NCBI GenBank assembly: GCA_024102915.1 | Contig: JAGFJG010000164.1 | Span: forward strand, 1 to 40,521 | Reading direction: 5' to 3' | DNA: 40,521 nt | From: Caldilineales bacterium | GTDB taxonomy: Bacteria; Chloroflexota; Anaerolineae; J102 | Part shown: positions 1 through 6,520 of the stretch, piece after piece | How positions within the stretch are numbered: position 1 is the first letter of the stretch | How the letters are laid out: each line of letters opens with the position of its first letter | Made by a program: the position numbers and the translations under genes | Notes under the pieces: generated by a model | What the model was told of the DNA's origin: nothing | Database searches by the model: none | Seen by the model: the letters and a program-made list of their open reading frames with translations, nothing else

Positions 1-1
1 T

Positions 2-1945
2 GGAAAAGATGCGAGTGTCCTGAAGTATCGTAAAGTTCATCAGCCAAGTGAAGAAAACAAGAATTACGATAGAGACTTTGTTTTTACTGAATCACCGGAT
101 GGTGTGTTCCAGCGAAGAATGACAAAAAATGAGATGGAAAATCCATCTTCAATGCGGAAAGGATGGCGTAGATTTAGAGCGGTTCCGTGCAACTCACAAC
201 ACTTCAGCAAAACTCGAACTGTGTACGTAGAATGGGAGGATCGGACATTCCATCCGGGTAAGGACAGACAGTGGAGTGTAGATCCAGATTTATTGGAGAG
301 GGTTGGCGGAGCACATAGATTGTTCGCCATTGGCAGCAGTCTTATGTACAAAATCTTTTCGACTGAATCTGCCGTTACCCCGATTAAATCTGTTTGGCTC
401 GATACTTCCCTAACGGGATTTGGCAACCAAAAAATCTACGTCGTTCAAACGAACACAAAAGTCATCGAACGCTGCCTGCTCATGACCACCGACCCCGGCG
501 ACCTGGTGCTGGACCCCACCTGCGGTTCCGGCACCACCGCTTACGTGGCCGAGCAATGGGGCCGGCGCTGGATCACCTGCGACACTTCGCGCGTGGCCGT
601 GTCGCTGGCCCGGCAGCGCCTGCTCACCGCCACCTTCCCTTTCTACACCCTGGCCTATGCCGACCGCGGCGTCGACGGCGGCTTCAACTACAAAACCGTG
701 CCGCACATCACCCTGCGCTCCATCGCCCAAAACACCCGCCTCGACCCGGTCGTCGCCCGCTATCAACCCCTGCTCGACGAAGCCCTCGGCCATCTCAACC
801 AGGCCGCCGGGCAAACCTGGCAGCCGGGGGAAGGGCCCTTCGATCCGAAAAAAGGCTGGAGCGAGGAAAAGAAGAAAATGCACGAGCGCCAACTCCACCT
901 CCGCCGCCGCAAACAGCAGGAAATCGACCGCATCATCGCCGAAGACGCGCCGCAGGAAACCCTGTTCGACCAGCCGCAGATCGACCGCAACATCGTGCGT
1001 GTCTCCGGCCCCTTCACCGTCGAGGCCATCCCCCCGGCCGTGGAAGAATTCATGCAGGCCGCATCGCCCATCGCCGGCGCGCCGGAACCCGTGGACGACG
1101 CCCCACCGACCTCTGACTTCCGACCTCCGACCTCTGGCCCCGCCGAGGGCAGCCACATCCCCCTGCTCATCGACCTCATGCGCCAGGACGGCGTCACCTT
1201 CCCCGACAACCGCCGCCTGCAATTCGCCAGCCTCACCCCCCTCAGCGGCGGCGCCCTCCACGCCGAGGGCATTGCCCCCTCTCCCTCCGAGGGAGAGGGG
1301 GGTGAGGGCGAGCGCGTGGCCATCAGCTTCGGCCCGCAGCACGGCCAGGTCAGCGCCCGCCAGGTCGAAGACGCCCTGTGGGAAGCCTCGCGTGGCGGCT
1401 ATGATCTGCTCGTATTCGCCGGTTTCGCCTTCGACGCCGCCGCCATGAGCGCCATCGCCACCGGCCATCCCCGCCTCAAAGTCTTCTTCTCGCATATCCG
1501 CCCCGACGTGCTCCTCACCGACGCCGAGGGCGATTCCCTGCTCAAGACCACGGCCAGCGCCCAGCTTTTCACCGTGTTCGGCGAGCCGGACGTGGAACTG
1601 CGCCGCCGCGACGACGGCGATTTCGAGGTGGAATTGCGCGGGGTGGACGTGTACGATCCCCTCACCGGCGAAGTGCACTCGGCCCGGGCCAGCCAGGTGG
1701 CGGCCTGGTTCCTCGACACCGACTACGACCGCCGGGCCTTTCGCATCTGCCAGGCTTTCTTCCCCAACAAATCGGCCTGGCAAAAGCTGGAGCGGGCCTT
1801 GCGCGGCACGCTCAACGAAGATCTGTTCGATATGCTCACCGGGCGGGTATCGTTGCCCTTCGCGCCGGGCGAGCACCGCCGCCTCGCCGTCAAAGTCATC
1901 GACCAGCGCGGGAACGAGGTGATGCGGGTGATGGAGGTGGGATGA
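2..1945 (+). CDS. DNA methyltransferase, Mod subunit of a Type III-like restriction system (5' end outside window)
   Basis: The reading frame is open from base 2, so the start and the N-terminal half lie upstream of the window. The visible part carries the SAM-binding motif I, LDPTCGSGTT, at about 505-540, preceded by a motif X-like stretch (IERCLLMTTDPGD). In beta-class amino-methyltransferases the catalytic DPPY motif lies N-terminal of this, so it would be off the edge. The enzyme should methylate adenine or cytosine in the recognition site shared with the res product at 3555. A long C-terminal extension follows, including a segment near 1700-1900 (AFRICQAFFPNKSAW) that may contact Res; that role is inferred. 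Composition changes sharply: 61-180 is 40% GC by count, while 541-660 is 68%. The stop overlaps the next start (ATGA). Methyltransferase identity is firm; the Type III assignment rests on res. Confidence 0.9.
   Translation, partial: GKDASVLKYRKVHQPSEENKNYDRDFVFTESPDGVFQRRMTKNEMENPSSMRKGWRRFRAVPCNSQHFSKTRTVYVEWEDRTFHPGKDRQWSVDPDLLERVGGAHRLFAIGSSLMYKIFSTESAVTPIKSVWLDTSLTGFGNQKIYVVQTNTKVIERCLLMTTDPGDLVLDPTCGSGTTAYVAEQWGRRWITCDTSRVAVSLARQRLLTATFPFYTLAYADRGVDGGFNYKTVPHITLRSIAQNTRLDPVVARYQPLLDEALGHLNQAAGQTWQPGEGPFDPKKGWSEEKKKMHERQLHLRRRKQQEIDRIIAEDAPQETLFDQPQIDRNIVRVSGPFTVEAIPPAVEEFMQAASPIAGAPEPVDDAPPTSDFRPPTSGPAEGSHIPLLIDLMRQDGVTFPDNRRLQFASLTPLSGGALHAEGIAPSPSEGEGGEGERVAISFGPQHGQVSARQVEDALWEASRGGYDLLVFAGFAFDAAAMSAIATGHPRLKVFFSHIRPDVLLTDAEGDSLLKTTASAQLFTVFGEPDVELRRRDDGDFEVELRGVDVYDPLTGEVHSARASQVAAWFLDTDYDRRAFRICQAFFPNKSAWQKLERALRGTLNEDLFDMLTGRVSLPFAPGEHRRLAVKVIDQRGNEVMRVMEVG
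1275..1301. repeat. 27-bp GC-rich palindrome inside mod
   Basis: Two perfect 13-bp arms, CCCCCTCTCCCTC at 1275-1287 and its reverse complement at 1289-1301, are separated by one base. It is followed by GGTGAGGGCGAG. The element is in frame within mod and encodes the low-complexity peptide PSPSEGEGGEGE, which lies between otherwise ordinary protein segments. This looks like a dispersed hairpin repeat inserted into coding sequence; that origin is inferred from its form. Confidence 0.75.
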
Positions 1946-2181
1946 TGGACGCCGTTGCTCGCGAGCGCATCCGGCAGCAAATCGCCGGCGCTGTGGCCGA
2001 GATCGATCTGGCGCAAATGGCGATCACGCGCGAACTCACGCCCGCGCAACGCTTTCAGCAAATGCTATCGATGATCGACTTTGTGGAAGGCATCGCCGCC
2101 TATCGTTTGCAGCAACGCCGGCCTGAATTGAGCAAAATGGATGCCCTGCGCCTCGTCAGGAGTCGCTATGCAGCCCCCTGA
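1942..2181 (+). CDS. Small conserved-looking protein (79 aa), probable partner of the following nucleotidyltransferase
   Basis: This 79-residue protein starts at the ATG overlapping the mod stop; a second ATG directly follows at 1945. It is predicted soluble and largely helical, with a charged N-terminal helix and a central LTPAQRFQQMLSMIDF stretch. It ends in a basic tail (LRLVRSRY). Its 3' end overlaps the start of the nucleotidyltransferase gene by 14 bases, so the two are translationally coupled. Small helical proteins immediately upstream of stand-alone nucleotidyltransferases are a common arrangement, and an antitoxin or accessory role is possible, but no domain is recognised here. The gene is called real from its position and coupling. 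Confidence 0.65.
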   Translation: MMDAVARERIRQQIAGAVAEIDLAQMAITRELTPAQRFQQMLSMIDFVEGIAAYRLQQRRPELSKMDALRLVRSRYAAP

Positions 2182-2773
2182 AACTGGCTCATTCCACGCA
2201 TTCGTCCAGCGCGTGCTCGATGCGCTCGCAGCCGCCGACATTACGTACCTCATCGGCGGGGCCGTAGCCCTGGCAGCCTGGGGCGACCCGCGCACAACAC
2301 GTGATCTCGATCTTGTCATCGAATTGCCTTTTGAATCAATGGCCGCCTTGTCCGCCGAATTGGCGCAGCGCGGCATGCTGGTTCCGGTCGAAAACATGGT
2401 TGACTTGATGATCGAGCACCGCGCCGACTTGCCGCTCAACGCCATCGACATGAACAGCGGCTACAAAGCCGAATTCTTCCTGCTCAAACCCGGCGATGCC
2501 TTCCGCGCATCCAGTCTGGCCCGTCGCCAACTGGTTGACCTGGGGCCGCCGCTGGGCGAAGTCTACGTCCACGCGCCCGAAGACCTGATCCTCAACAAGC
2601 TTCACTATTATCAAATCAGCCAGCAACCCAAACATGTGCGAGACATCGCCGGCATCGTGTTAAATCTCGGCCCGCAACTGGAATACGACTATATTGACCT
2701 TTGGGCGCAATCACTGGGTCTGCTTGATACCTGGCAGGAAATACAGAGACACATCGCGAAGCCAGACAATTGA
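2168..2773 (+). CDS. Nucleotidyltransferase-fold protein (AbiEii/DUF6036-like)
   Basis: The start at 2168 is preferred over the in-frame ATG at 2141 because an AGGAG ribosome site lies at 2158-2162, five bases upstream. The 201-residue product has the polymerase-beta-type core: LIGGAVALAAWG followed by PRTTRDLDLVIEL, whose DLD supplies the two metal-binding aspartates. The C-terminal half contains APEDLILNKLHYY and a KHVRDIAGIV helix, which are typical of minimal nucleotidyltransferases related to the AbiEii toxin and DUF6036 families. Such proteins transfer nucleotides to tRNA ends or proteins and often act in toxin-antitoxin or abortive-infection modules. Here the gene is coupled to the 79-aa gene and lies inside an RM operon. 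The fold is well supported; the substrate and toxin role are inferred. Confidence 0.8.
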   Translation: MQPPETGSFHAFVQRVLDALAAADITYLIGGAVALAAWGDPRTTRDLDLVIELPFESMAALSAELAQRGMLVPVENMVDLMIEHRADLPLNAIDMNSGYKAEFFLLKPGDAFRASSLARRQLVDLGPPLGEVYVHAPEDLILNKLHYYQISQQPKHVRDIAGIVLNLGPQLEYDYIDLWAQSLGLLDTWQEIQRHIAKPDN

Positions 2774-2866
2774 CAACCCGACCTCAACTCATCCTACCAG
2801 GAGCCGATCTACCCAGAGATGCAATTGCCCGACCGCATGACGAAAAGTAGAATAGGGGTGGAGAAA
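2772..2866 (+). pseudogene. Decayed copy of the 5' end of res
   Basis: The gap between the nucleotidyltransferase stop and the DUF433 gene is not random. Bases 2772-2807 match res bases 3570-3606 at about 33 of 37 positions with one deletion, covering the codons for DNPILNSPYREP. Weaker matches continue, including CTAC near 2809 and GACCGCATG near 2834 against GACGGCATG in res. The reading frame is broken by the deletion and has no start. This is best read as a remnant of res left when the DUF433/PIN module was inserted or when res was duplicated. The end coordinate is approximate. Confidence 0.7.
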
Positions 2867-2871
2867 CTACC

Positions 2872-3195
2872 ATGGTCATACAACTAAACGACACCACTTA
2901 TCATCACATCCAACTCGATAGCCAAGGCGTGCCCTACATTGCCGGAACGACTATGAAAGTCGTTGAGTTGATCATGGCGCAATTGGCGTATGGTTGGAGC
3001 GCCGAAGAGCTTCATTTCCAGTACCCGCATCTTACCCTTGGTCAGATTCACTCCGCCCTCGCCTACTATTGGGATCATCAGGCAGAGCTGGATGCCGACA
3101 TTGAACGCAGATTCAAAGAGACCGAACGAACCTTCCGTGAATCCGGCCCATCTCCATTGGTTAACCGATTGCGAAAAGAAGGCCGTTCGCTGTGA
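2872..3195 (+). CDS. DUF433 protein, probable antitoxin
   Basis: The product has 107 residues and the start follows a GGAG ribosome site about ten bases upstream. The N-terminal half shows the DUF433 pattern, a winged-helix domain: GVPYIAGTTMKVVELI, then GWSAEELHFQYPHLTLGQIH and ALAYYWDH. The C-terminal third is charged and helical (DADIERRFKETERTFRE), as expected for a segment that wraps a toxin partner. DUF433 proteins are regularly found directly upstream of DUF5615 PIN-like proteins and are regarded as DNA-binding antitoxins. The stop overlaps the start of the next gene by four bases, which fits such a pair. Autoregulation is likely but no operator was identified. Confidence 0.85.
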   Translation: MVIQLNDTTYHHIQLDSQGVPYIAGTTMKVVELIMAQLAYGWSAEELHFQYPHLTLGQIHSALAYYWDHQAELDADIERRFKETERTFRESGPSPLVNRLRKEGRSL

Positions 3196-3539
3196 GTGTC
3201 GGCCTTTACATGGACGAGCATGTGCCGAGAGCAATCATGAACGGATTACGTTTACGCGGCATCGATGTATTGACCGCGCAGGAAGATGGCATGGCAGGCC
3301 AGCCAGATGCAGCCCTGCTGGATAGAGCAACTGAATTGCGGCGCGTCATTTTCACACAAGATGATGATTTTCTGGCGGAAGCGCATAAGCGACAGGACAT
3401 AGCTTTTGCCGGCATTGTCTACACCCATCAATTGCGGCTCGGCATCGGCGCTATCATCAGTGATCTCGCCCTGATCGCAGCAGTTGCTGAGTACGAAGAA
3501 ATGGTTGGTCGCGTCGAATTTCTCCCACTTGGCGGTTGA
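3192..3539 (+). CDS. DUF5615 PIN-like protein, probable toxin of the DUF433 pair
   Basis: This 115-residue protein starts at a GTG overlapping the DUF433 stop by four bases; no ATG fits better. It has the DUF5615 PIN-like layout: an acidic pair near the N-terminus (YMDEHVPRAI), a middle strand RGIDVLTAQEDGM, and FTQDDDFL, with the acidic residues that would bind metal in a PIN nuclease. PIN-like toxins of this type are predicted ribonucleases, although DUF5615 members are poorly studied. Together with the DUF433 gene it forms a compact two-gene cassette between mod and res, with 15 bases to the res start. Family assignment is confident; nuclease activity is inferred. Confidence 0.85.
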   Translation: MSVGLYMDEHVPRAIMNGLRLRGIDVLTAQEDGMAGQPDAALLDRATELRRVIFTQDDDFLAEAHKRQDIAFAGIVYTHQLRLGIGAIISDLALIAAVAEYEEMVGRVEFLPLGG

Positions 3540-3554
3540 TATCGAATCAGGACT

Positions 3555-6485
3555 ATGACCCTCACCGTCGACAACCCCATCCTCAACTCACCCTACCGGG
3601 AGCCGACAAGCTACTGGCTCTATGACAACGACGGCATGCCCCGCGTCGAAAATGGGCGGCGGCGGGCGGGGTATTACTTCCGGGCGCGCACACGGGCGGA
3701 TGAGCGTCAGTTGTCCTTTCTCTCTGACGAGCAATTCGAGGAATTGGGCGTCGTCAATCTCATCCGTCAGCGCGTGCGCGAATGGCGGGAGTCGGGTTAT
3801 GCCGGGGCCACGCCGGTCAGCAAGCAACTGCTGGCGCACTGGCAGCAACCCGACCGCGAGCGCCGCCTGTTTTTCTGCCAGATCGAAGCCGCCGAGACTA
3901 TCATCTGGCTGACGGAAATCCGGGGCGACCGCAAGCTGGGCATCGATTTGCCCGTGGACATGCCGCTGGATGGCGAAAGCGGGGCGCTCACGCGCTATGC
4001 CATCAAAATGGCGACCGGCAGCGGCAAAACCGTGGTCATGGCCATGATCATGGCCTGGAGTATCATTAATAAAGTGATGAACCCGCAGGACCGCCGTTTC
4101 TGCGACGCCGTGCTCATCGTCACGCCCAACCTCACTGTGCGCGAGCGTTTAGGCGGCGGGGCTGGGCCGGTCTTGGTAGAGGTCGAGCCGGAAGATGGGG
4201 ATGAGGAAGAGGAGGAGAGTGAGGACGAAGTGCTGCGCACGGCGGCCCCGCTGCTGGTCGAGCCGGAACGGGCGCTGATCCCCGGCGCCCGTGGCAACTA
4301 CTGGGATCGCTTCGATCTCGTGCCCTCGACTTACGCACCTTATTTGGGCCAAGGCCGCGTGCAGATCGTCAACTGGCACAAGCTCGCCATCAACGATGAC
4401 AGCGGCAAACGCCAGATTGTGCAGCGCGGGCGCGAGGGCAACGCCGCCTTCGCCAATCGCGTGCTGCGCGACCTGGGCAGCAAGAAAAATTTGCTGGTGA
4501 TCAACGACGAAGCCCATCACGCCTATCGCCCTGCTCCATACAGCGACGAAAACCGACCGGATGGGATGAGCGCCGCCGAATGGGACGAAATCAAGGCGAC
4601 CAAGGAAGAGGCGACGGTGTGGGTCAGCGGCCTCGACCGCATCCATGCCGCCCGCCGCATCAACTCGGTCATCGATCTCTCGGCCACGCCCTTTTACATC
4701 CAGGGTAGCGGCTATCCCGAAGGCTCGCCCTTTCCCTGGATCGTCTCTGACTTCGGCCTGGTGGACGCTATCGAGTGCGGCATCGTCAAAATCCCGCGCG
4801 TGCCCGTGGCTGACGACACCGGCCAGCCCATCCCCAAGTATTTTCGGTTGTGGCAGGCGATCAATGAGGCCCTGCCCGCCAAAGACCGGGCCACCGCCCG
4901 CCGCAAGCCCAAACCGGAAGCGGTGGTGCGCGAGGCCGAAGGCGCGTTGCAGGCTCTGGCCGGCGAATGGCAGGACACTTTCAAGCAGTGGCAGAAGGAC
5001 GGCTATCTCGTGCCTCCGACGCTGATCGCCGTCTGCGACAACACCAGCATCGCCGAATACCTGTACGAGAAAATCGCCATCGAGGGGGCTGTCTTCCCTG
5101 AGCATCTCAAGAACGAGCCGGGGTTGGAACGCACTATCCGCATCGACTCGAAATTGCTGGCGAACGCCGAGGCGGAAACGGGCAGCGGCAGCAAGGCGGA
5201 GGTGGCGGAAGCGTTGCGGCGCAAGGTAGCGACCGTGGGCAAAGTGGGCGAGCCGGGTGAGCAGGTGCGCTGCGTGATCAGCGTGGGCATGCTCACCGAA
5301 GGCTGGGACGCGCAGAACGTCACGCAGGTGTTCGGACTGCGCGCATTCGAATCGCAACTGCTGTGTGAACAGGTGGTAGGCCGGGGTCTGCGCCGCATCT
5401 CCTACGATTTCGATCTGGACGAAAACGACGTGCCCCAGAACGAGGAATACGTCGATATCTACGGCATCCCCTTCGAGGTTATCCCCACGAAGAAGAAGCC
5501 CACCAGCGCCCCGCCCCAACTCAAAGACTCTACCCTGGTCAAATCTCTGCCGGAACGCGAGCGCCTCAAAATCGAATTCCCGCGTGTCGAAGGCTTCGTC
5601 TGGCAAGTGAGCAGTCAGATTACCGCTGACATCGACAGTGTGCCTGTGCTGAAAATTGAACCGACGCAGGAACCCACCGAAGTGATCTCAGTCGCCCGCG
5701 TGGGCTACCAGACCGGCGGTTCCATCGTTGCCCCCGGCGAAAGCATCGTCACCACCCGCGAGGCGTTCTACGAGCAAAATCGTCCCCAGCGCATCGAATA
5801 TGTGATCGCCGGTCGTGTGACCGAAGCGTTGCTGGCGCACGAGAGCTTCCGTTTCAGCGCCCGGCAAATTCTGTTCCCACAGGTACTTGCTATTGTCCGA
5901 GCATATCTTGACCGCCGTGTGGTCTACAACGGTATGGACCGCCGTGAGTTGGGTCTGGAAAAATACGTGCAGTTCATCAGCGAGCGACTGGCCGACGCCA
6001 TTCGGCCCGCCGATGACGATGGCAAAAGCACGCTGTTGCCCCGCATCGAGCGTTTTCGCCCGCGCGGCTCCACCGCCGAAGTGCTCTTCCGCACCACCCG
6101 AACTTGCCGTCCCACAATCAGAAGCCATATCAGCCATGTTGTGCTTGATACGGCAACCTGGGAGGCGTCGGCAGCCTTAAAATTGGAGACGTCGCCGCTG
6201 GTGCAATCCTACGCCCGCAATGACCACCTTGACTTCGCTATTGCCTATACTTTTGCCGGCGCGCCGCACAATTTCTTCCCTGATTTTCTGGTGCGATTGG
6301 TCAATGGCGTCATGCTCATCCTCGAAGTCAAAGGCCAGGAACAGGAACAGGATCGGGCGAAATACACCGCCGCCCAGCGCTGGTGCGAGGCCGTGAGCAA
6401 CTGGGGGCAGATGGGACGCTGGGTATTTGATTATTGTGCGGGGCCAGGTAGTGTCGGGGAGTTACTGAGAGAATACTTTACGTGA
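3555..6485 (+). CDS. Type III-like restriction endonuclease subunit (Res), SF2 helicase plus PD-(D/E)XK nuclease
   Basis: The 976-residue protein carries the SF2 translocase motifs in order: Walker A ATGSGKT at residues 153-159, DEAH at 318-321, motif III SAT at 376-378, and motif VI QVVGRGLRR at 606-614. The C-terminus has a PD-(D/E)XK nuclease signature, PDFLV with D910 followed by LEVKG with E924 and K926. An acidic linker near residues 213-225 (EDGDEEEEESEDE) separates helicase motifs. It should act with Mod to translocate along or switch on unmethylated DNA and cleave it. The start at 3555 has an AGGA site at 3549-3552. All key catalytic motifs are present, so the enzyme appears intact. 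Length matches full-size Res proteins. Confidence 0.92.
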   Translation: MTLTVDNPILNSPYREPTSYWLYDNDGMPRVENGRRRAGYYFRARTRADERQLSFLSDEQFEELGVVNLIRQRVREWRESGYAGATPVSKQLLAHWQQPDRERRLFFCQIEAAETIIWLTEIRGDRKLGIDLPVDMPLDGESGALTRYAIKMATGSGKTVVMAMIMAWSIINKVMNPQDRRFCDAVLIVTPNLTVRERLGGGAGPVLVEVEPEDGDEEEEESEDEVLRTAAPLLVEPERALIPGARGNYWDRFDLVPSTYAPYLGQGRVQIVNWHKLAINDDSGKRQIVQRGREGNAAFANRVLRDLGSKKNLLVINDEAHHAYRPAPYSDENRPDGMSAAEWDEIKATKEEATVWVSGLDRIHAARRINSVIDLSATPFYIQGSGYPEGSPFPWIVSDFGLVDAIECGIVKIPRVPVADDTGQPIPKYFRLWQAINEALPAKDRATARRKPKPEAVVREAEGALQALAGEWQDTFKQWQKDGYLVPPTLIAVCDNTSIAEYLYEKIAIEGAVFPEHLKNEPGLERTIRIDSKLLANAEAETGSGSKAEVAEALRRKVATVGKVGEPGEQVRCVISVGMLTEGWDAQNVTQVFGLRAFESQLLCEQVVGRGLRRISYDFDLDENDVPQNEEYVDIYGIPFEVIPTKKKPTSAPPQLKDSTLVKSLPERERLKIEFPRVEGFVWQVSSQITADIDSVPVLKIEPTQEPTEVISVARVGYQTGGSIVAPGESIVTTREAFYEQNRPQRIEYVIAGRVTEALLAHESFRFSARQILFPQVLAIVRAYLDRRVVYNGMDRRELGLEKYVQFISERLADAIRPADDDGKSTLLPRIERFRPRGSTAEVLFRTTRTCRPTIRSHISHVVLDTATWEASAALKLETSPLVQSYARNDHLDFAIAYTFAGAPHNFFPDFLVRLVNGVMLILEVKGQEQEQDRAKYTAAQRWCEAVSNWGQMGRWVFDYCAGPGSVGELLREYFT

Positions 6486-6520
6486 AAGGTTTGACTGGTA
6501 ACGAGCTGAAATAATCTGGG

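Noticed and set aside
410..1876. Long open frame on the minus strand opposite mod
   Set aside because: It mirrors the GC-rich codon pattern of mod and its translation is low-complexity Gly/Ala/Val with no domain; mod carries clear motifs.
4149..5606. Long open frame on the minus strand opposite res
   Set aside because: It is a shadow of the helicase gene, which has all SF2 motifs in order; the antisense translation resembles no protein.
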